From positions 18,824,277-18,888,276 of the forward strand of contig CM060105.1 of the NCBI GenBank assembly GCA_030522415.1: a stretch of DNA of 64,000 nt. Reading direction: 5' to 3'. The position numbers and the translations under genes are program-made. Of this stretch, positions 42,914 through 54,911 are shown in pieces. This DNA comes from Channallabes apus (lineage: Eukaryota > Chordata > Actinopteri > Siluriformes > Clariidae). Positions within the stretch are counted from its first letter, which is position 1; each line of letters starts with the position of its first letter. Below the pieces are notes generated by a model that made no database searches, was not told the DNA's origin, and worked only from the letters and a program-made list of their open reading frames with translations.

Positions 42914-43379
42914 CTAAAATTGGTTTCAGATAAGTTCAGTCTTCTACATGGGCCTCGACAGTGAAAGGATCTGAATCCAGTTGAACAGATTTGGGACGTG
43001 GTAAAACTGGATATTCACATGTTTCCAACATATTGATGGAAACTATACCATCAAGAATTGCAGTTGTTGTAAGAGCAATGATACTTTATACGCAGTACTT
43101 GTACAGTGTTCATAATAAAGAGCTTAGTTGAAATAACTTAAATTATTATTAAATTAAAAAATATTATAAGATAGATAAAATGTAAACTTTTTAACTTATT
43201 TTCAACAATAGCGTATACCTAAACTTTAATTATTTTTATTTTTATGAAGCTGATAGAGACTCCAAGGGTGAACAGAACAAAACATCATTAGGAATACTAA
43301 CTCACTTAGTATTACTAACTACAAAATTACAAAATATCATTAGGAATACTAACTCACATTAGGAATACTAACTCACTTA
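42914..43379. other. No gene recognised; short local duplications
   Basis: The word TTAGGAATACTAACTCA recurs three times between 43289 and 43378 and again at 44031, around the RTE insertion. Confidence 0.6.
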
Positions 43380-44035
43380 GAGGAACCCAAGAGGAACGGT
43401 GAGGCTACAGGGAGCAGAGGTAAAGAAGGTGCAGGACTTTAAGTACTTAGGGTCAACGGTCTAGAGCAACGGAGAGTGTGGAAAGGAGGTGAAGAGGCGG
43501 GTACAGGCAGGTTGGAATGGGTGGAGAAAAGTTTCAGGTGTGTTGTGCGATAAAAGAGTATCAGCGAGAATGAAAGGAAAGGTGTACAGGACAGTGGTGA
43601 GACCAGCGATGCTCTACGGCTTAGAGACTGTGGCACAGAAGAAAAGACAGGAGGCAGAGTTGGAGGTAGCAGAGCTGAAGATGTTGAGGTTCTCCTTGGG
43701 AGTGACAAGGATGGATAGGATCAAGAATGAGTTCACCAGAGCGACAACCCATGTGAGATGTTTTGGAGATAAAGTCAGAGAGGCCAGATTGAGGTGGTTT
43801 GGACACGTTCAGAGGAGAGAGTGTGAATATATCGGTAGAAGGATGCTGAGGTTGGAACTGCCAGGCAGGAGGTCTAGAGGAAGACCAAAGAGGAGATTTA
43901 TGGATGCAGTGAGAGAGGACATGAAGTTAGTTGGTGTGAGAGAAGAGGATGCAGAGGATAGGGTTAGATGGAGGCAGATGATTCGCTGTGGCGACCCCTG
44001 AAAGGGAACAGCGGAAAGACAAAGAAGAAGAAGGA
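43380..44035 (+). mobile_element. 5'-truncated RTE-clade LINE
   Basis: It holds only the C-terminal part of the ORF and a short 3' end, GGCGACCCCTGAAAGGGAAC followed by an AAG-rich tail. This is the usual RTE design. AGGAATACTAACTCA occurs on both sides and may be the target duplication. Confidence 0.85.
43489..44001 (+). pseudogene. RTE LINE ORF C-terminal region
   Basis: About 170 codons are open. They contain RTVVRPAMLYGLET near residues 34-47, VAELKMLRFSLGVTRMDRI near 64-82, LRWFGHVQRR near 100-109 and GRPKRRFMDAVREDM near 130-144. These blocks define the post-polymerase C-terminal region of RTE-type LINE proteins in fish. The endonuclease and reverse transcriptase are missing through 5' truncation. 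Sequence just upstream (43380-43488) gives KVQDFKYLGS in the same family but with a stop between. Confidence 0.85.
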
Positions 44036-44061
44036 ATACTAACTCATGCATCATCGTCTCT

Positions 44062-44350
44062 ACCGCTGTATCGGGTATACAGGGCCATAGGGGGCTTGGA
44101 GCCTACCCACGGAGACTTAGGGTACGAGGTAGGGTGCCAATGGGGGGCGGGTGACATACTACTAACATACATACACATACTCACATGCTCAATCAGACAC
44201 TACAGGCAATTTGAGAATAGCAATTAGCCTAATCTGGAGGTCTTTGGACTGTGGGTAAAAACCACCCAGTACCCAGATGAAACCCACCAAGTAGGGGGAG
44301 AACATGTAAACCTTGTACACACAGACAGTGCTAACCGCTACACACCATGC
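44062..44350 (-). mobile_element. V-SINE copy, reverse orientation
   Basis: The plus strand shows the complement of the SINE: CTGTATCGGGTATACAGGG at the 3' end, TTAGCCTAATCTGGAGGTC in the body, and GACAGTGCTAACCGCTACAC at the tRNA-like head. Confidence 0.82.
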
Positions 44351-44714
44351 TTCCATGAATACCACCTTACAAAAAGCAAAAAATGTTAAATAGTTGTTTT
44401 AAACTTTAAGATTATTGCATTTCTCTTTGAAACTTTGAGTCTGAAGTAGAGTTGTAACTTCAAGGTTTTCCAACACAGGAACATCTTTATAATTAAGTGA
44501 GAGAGAAAGAAAGAGATGCAGGAGAGGGAAGGATTGTTTAGACTTGGTTGCTGTGGCACGTAGAGTAATGTTCTAAGTCATTAAGTTTAACTGTAACTAG
44601 ATAAAATGCAATGTGAATATTAAAAATTGTATGGTGTAAAATGACTCTTACCCAGAATGCACTTCTTCTTTAAAAGTTAATTTATCAATACTTTACATTT
44701 ATATACATTTCGAG

Positions 44715-44890
44715 TCTGAGCCCAAGCTCTGCTGGGTTGTCGCTGTTGGGCCCTTGAGCAAGGCCCTTAACCCTGTCTGCTCCAAGGGTGCTGTAAAAAT
44801 CGCCTGTGCCCAGTCTACTAACAAATATGGGATATGCAAAGAATAAATTATTTCACTGTGTAGTAATGTATATGTGATGGTAACTTGTTT
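44715..44890 (+). mobile_element. Teleost SINE fragment (TTGGGCCCTTGAGCAAGG type)
   Basis: TTGGGCCCTTGAGCAAGGCC, then CTTAACCCTGTCTGCTCC, is the hallmark block of a widespread fish SINE. A tail near 44830-44880 reads AAGAATAAATTATTTCACTG. Confidence 0.65.
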
Positions 44891-46084
44891 TACAGGTCAG
44901 CTATAAAAAAAATGTTCTAGCATGCTAGTTAGATTGTCCTACTGAAAAATCTATTCTCTGTTACACTCTAATCCAGACACCTTGGTACACACAGCACTCT
45001 GTAACACACACTTCCCAGACATAAAAGGAAGTCAATGCAAAGGAGTGCAGAAAACAATATTGGAAGGAGGCCAGTGTAAAGAGTGGAGTCATTCGCCTCA
45101 TGCTTAGACCTCAGACACAATTTCCGAGGGACAAGGAAACCAATCAGTCCCAATTCATTTAGGTCTTCACACCTTAGAAAGACACTGTAGTCTTAGTTCC
45201 ATTTTAAGAGTCATGCGACGAGAGAGCGGGAGAGAGAGAGAGCATAATTTGACAAGCTGAATGTCGCCATCCATGTCGCCGCATGTTAGAATAATGAGGT
45301 CACACATCTCACACACACACACAGCTTTAAAAGTGAATCACTTATAGTAGACTGGATACAACGCTTCCAAAAGGCTGTTAAAGAAATGTGCTTGCGTTTT
45401 GAAGGAAACAGATGAATTTTCATGGCTGCACAGCTGAGAATAGAAATGACTGTGCTGCTATTCTTGCTGTTCGGCCAACCTGCCCACAGGAGCAGAGATG
45501 AACCTGTCAGTGTTAATCAAAAGCCTGCAGAGACACTCAGGGAACTCTGCGAGCTACAGCCCATCCTCTCAACAACAAAACAGACACACGGGTCACCATG
45601 TAGGATTTGTAGCTGTGAACAGATTCAGAGGTAGGAGGTGTTATTTAAGGCCCAACACACTCTGTTCCCATATAAGAAAGTTTCACATGCAGTTCACATG
45701 TGATCATATGGTCTTATCAAAATCCCTTAACAAGAGAGAAATCGTGTGGATGAAGTCACATAGAGGAATCGTGTACAAAAATACACACAGAAATAAAGGA
45801 ATCATATCATAACAAATCATGTGACTTGAAGACAAAATAGGAAAAAATAAAACAAGGAAACAAAAATACTTGAAACTTGCTATTACAATTGATTAGGCCA
45901 AAAAAAAAAAAAAAAAGCCGTGCAGCAAATGGAAAAAAAAACTTGTCAGTCAATAAACTGTGGATTTATTTATAAAAATAATTAAATTAAAATGATAAAA
46001 TATAAAATATTGATTAAATGATAAAATATTAAAAAGCATATTCCGGAATCAACTGCATGAATCACTTTGTTTATGCAATAATTA

Positions 46085-46086
<2 letters not shown>

Positions 46087-46144
<58 letters not shown>

Positions 46145-46156
46145 ACACACACACAA
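46087..46156. repeat. (CA)n microsatellite
   Basis: A dinucleotide run with a single interruption near 46140. Confidence 0.96.
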
Positions 46157-46335
46157 ACAGAATTAAATAAGAATTATAGAACACAAGAAAACACATTAAT
46201 ATTTATAATTTCTCTTCTACTGGATTGTGTTCACATACTGCAGAGGTGGTTTTTCCCTGGAGCAAAAGTGCAACTTTGTGTACGTTGAAATAATAAAAAA
46301 ATAAACATTACTCAAGTTAGAATATATGAGAAAAG

Positions 46336-46790
46336 CATACGTACCGGGACTTTATGGAATTTCTGGTGAATGACAGGTAAAACTGATAAACTAGGCAAAC
46401 CCAGTACGGTCTTGAGACAACATGTGAATAGTGCAACATTTTTAATTGTGAGGTGGCTGAAATACCAGATTCTTGAAAATCAACGGATAACATGTCACCA
46501 ACTTGCGGACCTGTCTGTGGGCACTGTACACACAAGCATTCATCATTCAGTTACTGCCACATCCCCCATACAGGCCTGCCCTCACTGCAAACAACTTACA
46601 AATGTTTGGTCTATTAACGGAGTTCCTGGGAGGACAGCGTTTCAGATCTGATCTCACCTTGTTGGAATCCAAGCACTAGTGAAACACTAGAACAAGTTCA
46701 TTAGTGTAGCGGTGTATACTGTGTATACAGTCTACAAATATACTGTGTATATACAGCACAAACAAATGTCCTGGTTTGGTTTGAAAGGTT
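46336..46790 (+). mobile_element. Decayed mariner-type element, copy 4
   Basis: It starts near ACCGGGACTTTATGGAATTTC and ends near GTCCTGGTTTGGTTTGAAAG, diverged versions of the family ends. Translated relics include ENQRITCHQLADLSVGTVHT and INGVPGRTAFQI. Confidence 0.7.
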
Positions 46791-46916
46791 TATAAACCTT
46801 TAAATTAAAAGGGGACCTGTTATGCATTTTTATTACTTTTTAATTATTATTATTATTATTACTTTTTAATCATTTTTAAACATTCTCTGGGTGCCATTTT
46901 TTAAGCTCTGCAGTAA

Positions 46917-47035
46917 ATAAGGCTAGGCTAGCAGGTAGCAATGAACTGACAAAGGCTAGCCTAGCAATCTTTAGCTCTTAAGAAGAGCCAGGCTAGCCTT
47001 TGGCAGTTCACTGCTACCTGCTAGCCTAGCCTTAT
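46917..47035. repeat. 48-bp-arm foldback of GCTAGC words
   Basis: 46917-46964 and 46988-47035 are reverse complements with three mismatches around a 23-base centre (CTCTTAAGAAGAG). A partial third copy runs to about 47130, and a related GCTAGCTGGCAGGTAATGG block lies at 62288-62320. Confidence 0.88.
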
Positions 47036-47130
47036 GTACTACAGCTACCAGATAGCAGTGAACTTCGAAAAGGTTAGCATAGCTATTTTTAGCTCTTAAG
47101 AAGAGCTAGGCCAGGCGTTAGCATACAAAT

Positions 47131-48129
47131 TTTTAGCTAGTGGGTTTAAATTAGTTCACCTTTCTCCAAGAAATCAGAATTAGTTAAGGGTAACTAACAA
47201 GACCTTTAATGTTAATCTCTCAAATGTTAGCTAGCATGATGACTACAAACAATACAATGTAGCCGAAAGCTAGTAGTTAGCTGTTTTGACAGGAATTGCT
47301 TTAGTAATGTACAGTATATTTAAAACCTTTGTCTCGTTCTTGCTTTTACTCTAATCAAAGTTTATGAATTTTATGAAGATCCAGTGCTCATATCTGAAGT
47401 TGATGTCTGATGCTTAAATTCCACCTTATGAATTTAGTAATTATTGAAAATGTAGTGAGTAGGAGAGATTTTTCCTTTGGATATACAGACAGTAAATAAG
47501 TAAAAAAAAAAAAAGTAAATAAATGATACTTCCCAGATAAGCTTTAGATATCATGCTATACCTCATGAGTATTATTATTATTATTATTATTATTTTTTAA
47601 TCTGATTATTTTGAATTAATGCTAGTTTCACAGGTGAGAGTATGCATGGTGTCTCTATTGAATTCAGATATACAGTACTAGGAAACGCATATTATTCTGA
47701 CAATAAAACGTGTGAGCCATGCCGCCTCATGCTGTGCTTCTGCTGCGTGACTAGTCATGACTGAGCCGAGTGGCGTCTGGGGCATTTGTGGGATTGGAGG
47801 CATATTTGTCACAACTGAGTATTTCCCTTTAGTCAACATGTCTATAGCGTCTGTGCTGAGAAGAGCTCCGGGTTTGGTAAAAGGAAAGGACATAAGGGAA
47901 AGATATATGGCATACGGTGCTTTCTCAAGGTTACCCTCGTTTCCACTCTCACGTTTATGCCACCATTTTCTCACACTATAAAATATGCTGTACCCGTGAC
48001 CTTGTTTCAAATTCTTCGTGCATGCCGCAAAAGCCTTCGCTCTACATCAACGAGATCTCTTTTCTACAACGGATCATTGTAGTACCTGAGTCAGGTCTAG
48101 CTTACAGTGTTGATTTGTGCTTGAGTTAA
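47131..48129. other. No gene recognised
   Basis: An (ATT)n run lies at 47573-47595. Overlapping frames on both strands at 47678-48010 look coherent, but I cannot match either to a family. Confidence 0.4.
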
Positions 48130-48400
48130 AATTAATTCAAATTAAATTCGAGATTTATTCGCCATATATACTTTACTGCACTGAAATTCTTTATATATCC
48201 CAGCTTTTTATTAGTAAGCTGGGATCAGAGTGCAGTGTCAGACATTATTTGGTGCCCCTGGAGTAGACAGGGTTAAGGGCCTTTCTCAAGGGCCCAACAG
48301 GGACAACCTGGGTGTCGAACTGCTGACGTTCTGATCAGTAACTCAGCGCCTCATATATAACACACTGCGCCACAACCTCTCCATCTTCTTCTTTGTCTTT
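48130..48400 (-). mobile_element. tRNA-derived SINE copy, reverse orientation
   Basis: The plus strand has the complement of the same block as at 44715 (GGGCCCAACAGGGACAACC). To its right is a tRNA-like head ending near GCGCCACAACC. The tail side reads GAATTTCAGTGCAG on the minus strand. Confidence 0.7.
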
Positions 48401-48410
48401 CGGCTGTTCC
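48384..48410 (-). mobile_element. RTE LINE 3' tail remnant
   Basis: TCTTCTTTGTCTTTCGGCTG on the plus strand is the complement of the RTE end at 44005-44030, with one change. Confidence 0.55.
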
Positions 48411-49409
48411 CTGCGCCACAACCTCTCTATAATAATCTTATATATGATTATCGACAAGAAACCAATAATAAACTTGAGTTATGTATTTGAGTTTGAAGAA
48501 ATGTCGAAGCCAGAAAATCACACACACCATCCTGACAAACCTTTCTACTTTAAACCACATGCAAGACAGTGATATTCAGAGCACTTAACTGATCCGGAAA
48601 CTGTAACTGCATTACACTCCAGAAACATATGATTGGCATGCGATGTATTATGCGGGAGGAAGCCAAGAGACATGTTTTATTGTGTAACGCAATGTAAAGG
48701 TGTTTTGTGCTTGTCCTAGATCATTAATTTAAGTTAATCTTGGGACCTCGCCTTTTCAGTTGCGTGTGATATTCTTGTAATCCGTCTCTGTCCTCTGTGT
48801 CTCCCTTTGCCCCAAACACACGTCGCTGTCAGGGTGATGAATGGAGCGAGCAGGTCGATTAACAGGAAAGAGACTGAGAAACAGACAGTGCAGCTTGTTT
48901 AGAGGGAATCCGATGGGAACGCTCACAACCAAGACGATACTCTGAATGCAGCACATAATTTAGGGCACTATAAAGTACTTTTAAATAAACGAAACATCCG
49001 TACGAGGACTGTAATCGAGCATCCATATTTCCAAGTGCTTCACATTGATCTCCGAGGAGAACCTGATAGCTTTGATGGCTTACATAAAAGCATCTTATAT
49101 TCATACTTACAGGAGAAGGACTATGTCACTGAGACAGCCTGAAATCATTCAGCGCAACGGGCTGCTAACATGCCAGTTGGCAGCGTTCCTACTTGTATTG
49201 CATGTGGTAAATTCTTAAATCTGATTGGTTGGTAGATTTGTGTTCTTAGTGTCACAGCGCTGACAAGAGCGCAAATCATTGTCTGCTATATATTAATGCA
49301 ATCGTTTTATATGGACCGTCTAAGTGCAGTTCGCCACATTGGGAGACATTTATATCCATCATTTCTATGCCAGTTATTTACAGGGTCGGGTTGCCAGCTT
49401 GATGCCCAA
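48411..49409. other. No gene recognised
   Basis: Apparently unique sequence with overlapping short frames and no recognisable domains. Confidence 0.45.
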
Positions 49410-49575
49410 TTTTATCTGAGCACTTGGGGTGAGGATCCTTGCTAAAGGGTCTAACAGCGGCAACCCGGTGGCGTCGGGGCTCGAACCACACCTGCTCCGC
49501 AATCGTTCTACAGGAACAATAGAATGACTGGGACTTGAGAAATAAAACACCTCAGGGTGTAGGTGTACTGGCATT
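49410..49575 (-). mobile_element. SINE fragment, reverse orientation
   Basis: TTGCTAAAGGGTCTAACAGC and GGGGCTCGAACC (complement of a B box) resemble the 48130 SINE, but more diverged. Confidence 0.5.
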
Positions 49576-49813
49576 GGAAATCAGTCAACAATCAGCCAAC
49601 AATCATAACTCTGCCTCAATACCCTTTAGTGTGAATTAGAACTATATGTGAGCATCTTATCTACACATAATTTGCTTCATCCTGCACAAAGTAAACTCAT
49701 GGTGATTGGGTCTTGTACTACCCTTGGGTTGTTTTTGTGATAATGACCTACTGACTCTACATTATCACATTTATTACATGGCTAGTTACCAAAGAAATAA
49801 TGAATTTTCAGGA

Positions 49814-49814
<1 letters not shown>

Positions 49815-49871
<57 letters not shown>
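49815..49871. repeat. (AC)n microsatellite
   Basis: An uninterrupted run of about 28 units. Confidence 0.96.
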
Positions 49872-49876
<5 letters not shown>

Positions 49877-50902
49877 GTCAAGACAGTGGAAGGAATGGAA
49901 GATAATGAGAGGGCCGGCGTTATAAATAATGTACGAGGTACAGCGCTTACTGCAAACTCTGCCCTGTCAGCACACCTCACACACGTCCTTAGGGACATCA
50001 AAAAGCCATTTTAATCTCCTTTCTTCGCTGTCCCTTCACCCTTCACACTCAAAAGAGGAATGGGGGAAAAAAAAAAGAGAACCATCTTCAAAAGGAATAA
50101 ATACAGTAAGTCACTTCGACTCTAGCACACACGAGGAGAGGGCGTTCATCAGAACGTGTGTATGCACGTGTCTCCTATCGAATCATATCCAGCAAGTGAG
50201 CGAGATTATAAGACAGAGCAGGATATTAATATTATATATCACCTCGAATGCAAAGGATGCAGTCAGATGAGCGAGAAGCTCTGAAATCAATTCTGCTTAT
50301 CCATTATGCATACCTTCGCTTTCGCTGTAATCGCACTGCGAGTGTTAAAATGCTGCAGGCACACAGAAAAAGAAAAATGGTGTACATCGAGCATGTGATG
50401 GTGAGCTATTGGAAAATCTTTGCTTGCATCACATTATATAAGCCACAGGTAACTATCATTACCGATTGAAAAAAAAAAAGTAACAAATAGTTTCCTGCTG
50501 AAAATGTATTTTTAACAGCCTGAAAATTCAAGGTTTCACTCCTTTCAGTCTTCTAACACATGAATGTTGGCACCCATTTCAAAATGAGTCTCCATACCTC
50601 TTATATCATAAATAAATCACTGGTATCTGCATACTTAAAAAAAAGGGGTGTATACAGAGCTGGCGACGGAACTGCAAAAGTTATGGCAATATTAATGCAG
50701 GGAATGCTACGCATTTTCAGATTCATATTACTCACCAGGCGAAGTCAGTTCATAGGCTGAACGGTTCACATTATGGAAATGACCTGTGTGCAGCTCATGC
50801 CTGTGCAGATTTTTCTTCATTAGAATGGATAGGACGAAAGACAGGGTTTTAATAAGCCAACGTCTTTATATCTAAATAATTATTGAAATAGAATGTAACA
50901 AA
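49872..50902. other. No gene recognised
   Basis: Short open frames only; no family match and no transposon ends. Confidence 0.45.
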
Positions 50903-51510
50903 TGAGGAGTGTTCGAGTCAAACCGGGACTTAAACCCAATCGACATTTACAAAAGGCTTCAAGCGCAATATGGTGATGAAACTCTTAGACGCAGAAGAAC
51001 ATCTGAAGGGTGCAAGTGCTTTAAAGAAGTCTGTACATCTGTGAATGATGATCTCAGCCGAGGTGGCGCAGAGCCCACTGCAGTCGTTTCTGTGAACATT
51101 CAGTGAGTGAAACGCCTGATCCTTGAAAATTGATGGATAACTTGTCGCCAACTTGCAGAAGAAACATCTGTCTGTGGGAACTGTACACACCAACACCACT
51201 TGCCTATTAGAGGAGAGTTACTGCCACATCTTCTGGCCATCTTCGGTCCTGACCTCGCTCCAAACCTTTTCCACATCTTTGTGCCTTTAATGAGTTCCTG
51301 GGAGGCCATTGTTTAAAGACCTGAAGCAGGCAGTCTGATCATGGTACTGAGAAAACGTTCTACTCTAATGGAATGCAAGCACTAGTGAAACACTGGGATA
51401 CGTCCTTTAGTGTAATAGGGGATCATATAGAGAAATAAAGTGAGCTTTTTAGAACTGTGTTTAGTTATTCTGCACAATCCAAAGTCTTGGTTTGACTTGA
51501 ACGCACCTGG
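50903..51510 (+). mobile_element. Decayed mariner-type element, copy 5 (most complete)
   Basis: The left end reads TGAGGAGTGTTCGAGTCAAA and the right end is the inverted GTGCGTTCAAGTCAAACCAAGAC. It keeps nearly all blocks of the transposase N-terminal half and the C-terminal tail, but lacks the central catalytic part. Confidence 0.82.
50909..51106 (+). pseudogene. Mariner transposase DNA-binding region relic
   Basis: The frame encodes LNPIDIYKRLQAQYGDETL near residues 8-26, then KCFKEVCTSVNDDLSRGG and VVSVNIQ at the end. These are the paired helix-turn-helix region and linker of a mariner transposase. A stop follows, and further relics (RLILEN, QLAEETSVC, DLAPNLFHIF) are scattered across frames to about 51420. 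The first two catalytic Asp blocks are missing. Confidence 0.75.
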
Positions 51511-53658
51511 GATAAACAATTAACAATAATATGGTGATATACTGTATGAAGGAGAATATTGCAAGGACTAGACTAGAATAAAACTCTAATTCTAATAAGA
51601 GACAGTTACACTGCTAATATATAATTGCTCAGATTGTCCAAATTGTAAATTCATTATATTAATTAATCAAATTTGTTTTAATATCCCTTTTGTTATTCAA
51701 CAGCTCTTAAAACAACATTTGACCTAGCACTTTGTACTTTTGTGCACTGACAGTTATTAATGCTTTTTTTATTTGAGGTGACAAACCCAAAGATTAAAGG
51801 ATAAAAAACATTTTAGAATTATATCCTCAATATTCGTACTGAGAATACTTTGGATATGTAAATCTAGATACTGCTTTCTAAACGCATGAGCATGAGTGGG
51901 TCTCATCTCGAAGGAATAAGCGCTGGTGTGATTTCATTTAGCTCAGAGGTTAAAGATCACGATTGGTCTTACTCTAACCTCAGCCTGTGTCACAATAGCT
52001 GCAGTCATTCATCTCTCACAATAGGTTGTTCACTTGCGGACTTTTCATTGTGGCTTAGTCTTATGACGGGTAGAAGGGCCAGGACAGACTCATACAAAAA
52101 GATTTATTTAGAGCTGTAGAGTTTTGACAGCACAGCTCCACATGTTCTGCTTTGAAGGTGGTTTTAAGTTTACATTGGCCCATTGCTCTCTTTACTTAGG
52201 GTTTATTAAAGTTGAATGGGTTCGTTTTCAACAAAGAAAAGGAAAAAAAAACATATAAATGTGCTGTATATTGGTAGATAGTGTCGCTAACACGTAAAGA
52301 GTTTGTAGAAATAGTTAAAAGGTTAAAAATAAACTGATTAGCATTTGGTCCATAACTGCTCACAACTTTGATTTAATCAACATTTTGATTTAATTTCTGA
52401 TGCAAGGTTCCATTTTCATAGAGTACGCACCTTTTTTTTTTTTTTGATGTTGTGTCGTGCATTCATTTGTGTTAAGTGAGGATTGTAGTGGCTTCTAGGT
52501 GCATTAGCATTGTTTCTCTGTTTTTGTATTTATGCTAAACTATGGCGTTGATTGTCTCAGGTCATCCAATGTATGAGTTCTGACCAATGTACATACAAAA
52601 CCTTTCTTTCATTTAGATAGATTGGCTCAGTTATCTCTTTTACTCGGAGTTTATTAAAGTTGCCTAAGTGGGTTTTCTACTTTGCAAGGAAAAGAAGAAA
52701 AAAGCATGTGCTGTTTAATGGTAATGGGTTAAGATGCTAAAGAAAGGTTTAAAATTAACCAGTTATATTTGTACGAGGTTTGTTTTGAGCTGTGCCAATT
52801 ACTGTCAGCTTCTTTTTAACACAAATTTCAGCCTTTTGTCACCGAGAAGAAAAAGGGTGACGGTATAGAAATGAGTCATGATATAAGAATGACAACATGT
52901 GCATGAAAGAAAGAAAGAATAAAAAAAACGTTTGTAGACTTTTAAATATTGGCACTATAAATGAAATAGTAATAATGTATTATTTACAGTACAGTATTTA
53001 ATTACAGTTATTAATAATGTCTGAATGGAATCCACTGTGTATTTACAGTAAAAACCTATAATTCAGCAGAAAATACAGTTTTGCGGTTATACTGTATCTA
53101 ACAGTGCTTTTTTACTTTATACCGCTACTTGTCTGAACCAATGCATCAATCAGGGTCAGTGCTGTGTGCGAGGGGCCGGCAAACCTTCCCTGAGAATGTG
53201 TCAAAGGAAACAAGAATGGAGAACCTTGTAAGATTTTCTCCTGGATGCATGCCGGTTAGAGCATATTTCCACAGGGTATTGTTGCAATACAGATAATCTA
53301 TCTTAAAGCCAGTGCTTGTACCAAATCAGGACTGTACTGCACATTTTTTTTGCTTTAAGTTCAAATCAGTCTCATCTTGTCAGATAGAATAAAAAAAGAA
53401 AAAACAGTCATGATTCAAATGTTTCTTGTCACCACTTAAAAAAAAAATTAATTATGTGCTTTTAGTTTGTTATAAACACGTAATCGTATTGAAAGTATGT
53501 ATTAAATTATTGCCCTCAATATATAGCCAAAAGGTGGAGGACAGTCCTGTAAATCTCATAAGTTTCTTTTGTTAAATCTCATAAGTAACTGTTCTGAGGC
53601 TGAATCCCTTATTCCACACACACCCTTTATCAGAGTTTAGAGTGGGATTTGGGATTTA
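51511..53658. other. No gene recognised
   Basis: About 2.1 kb of AT-rich, apparently unique sequence. T- and A-runs lie at 52432-52445 and 53442-53450. Nothing coding is recognised. Confidence 0.5.
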
Positions 53659-54695
53659 ATGATAATATTGGGGTCATATATGAATGAATATATAACCCCA
53701 ATATTATCATCCCTGCACTGGTTACCTGTTCAGTTTCGAATAAACTACAAAATAGTATTACTTACATACAAGGCCTCAAATGGTTTAGCTCCCACATACC
53801 TAACCAGTCTTCTGATACGCTACAATCCACCACGCGCCTTAAGATCACAAAACTCCGGACTTCTGGTAGTTCCCAGAATTTCAAAATCTACAAAAGGGGG
53901 TAGGGCTTTTTCATATTTAGCTCTAAAGCTTTGGAATAGCCTTCCAGACAGTGTTCGGGGAGCAGACACGGTTTCCCAGTTCAAAACTCAAGACGCATCT
54001 CTTTAATCTGGCATTCACGTAACTCATCCCATAACCTCATACTCCAGTACATCTATCCTGAATGGCAACTACGCTAATTCTCTCCATCTGTTCTGTATTT
54101 TTCTACCCATCCAGAGGCATCGGGAGATTGTGCCAGCTTCAGTAGACAAAGGCCGACCCTGCGAGGTTCCTGAGGCATCCAGAGACGGACCAGCTCCAGC
54201 TGGATTCAGCTTTATGATGGTTGGAGCTACACATGCTGCTCCTGTGCTTCCAGTGATCCAGACCTCATCTGCTCTCTGCACCTACTGACTCTTCCCTATG
54301 CTGAACTGGTCTTCATGTTAATTTAAAAAGCTTCTGTTAAATTGAACTTTCACCTGCATAAGGCACATGATGTTATCATTTCTATCTGTTATCACCCAAA
54401 TGAGGATGGGTTCCCTGTTGAGTCTGGTTCCTCTCAAGGTTTCTTCCTAATGCCATCTCAGGGAGTTTTTCCTTGCCACCGTCGCTGTCACCCTTGGCTT
54501 GCTCATCAGAGAAATTTCATTCATCATTCATTCATCTCATTATTGTCCAGACACATTTTTCTCACACATACATGCAAAATTTTTCTTAAAAAAAAAAAAA
54601 AATCTTTCATTTTTGTGAAGCTGCTTGGAGACAATGACCATTGTTAAAAGTGCTACAGTACAGTATATAAATAAAATTGAATTGAATTGAATTCA
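53659..54695 (+). mobile_element. 5'-truncated L2 LINE with foldback 5' end
   Basis: The RT C-terminus, 3' untranslated region and the tail GCTATATAAATAAAATTGAATT-type end match the 6597-8062 copy in opposite orientation. At the 5' edge, 53661-53674 is the exact complement of 53695-53708, so the first bases are present again in inverted form. Confidence 0.88.
53692..54006 (+). pseudogene. L2 LINE reverse transcriptase C-terminal end
   Basis: The frame reads [20 protein letters not shown], then LLIRYNPPRA, SGLLVVPRI and LWNSLPDSVRGADTVSQFK, which equals the last third of the minus-strand fragment at 7273-8061. A small deletion in the final codons changes the terminal residues. The translation upstream of 53692 comes from the inverted segment and is not RT. 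Confidence 0.85.
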
Positions 54696-54911
54696 GCCTT
54701 GTAATAGAAGCTAATTAGCTTTGTAGCTCATATTAGCTGTCATGAACCTGTCCGTGCAGTAATGATGGATCAAAACACAACAGGGACAATTCAGAGACAA
54801 TATACAATGATTTAGGAGCAGTTACTATGGAGACAAATGGACCCTACAACCCAAGTGGTACAGATCTTTTCCGGCAACATAGCATAGGTCAATGATGATT
54901 AAAAAAATACT

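Larger units (their letters stand above)
44351..46335. other. No host gene recognised; SINE fragment and microsatellites
   Basis: The stretch has a SINE fragment (44715-44890), a CA tract (46087-46156) and A-runs. An ATG frame at 45422-45634 starts with a hydrophobic, signal-peptide-like segment (TVLLFLLFG) and ends near a possible donor (CAGAG/GTAGGA), but nothing else supports an exon. Confidence 0.4.

Noticed and set aside
45422..45634. Secreted-protein first exon
   Set aside because: The hydrophobic N-terminus and a possible donor are weak evidence. No acceptor, partner exon or family match is visible.
47678..48010. Possible gene with overlapping frames on both strands
   Set aside because: Neither frame matches a family I know, and there is no start or splice context. 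Left as unassigned.
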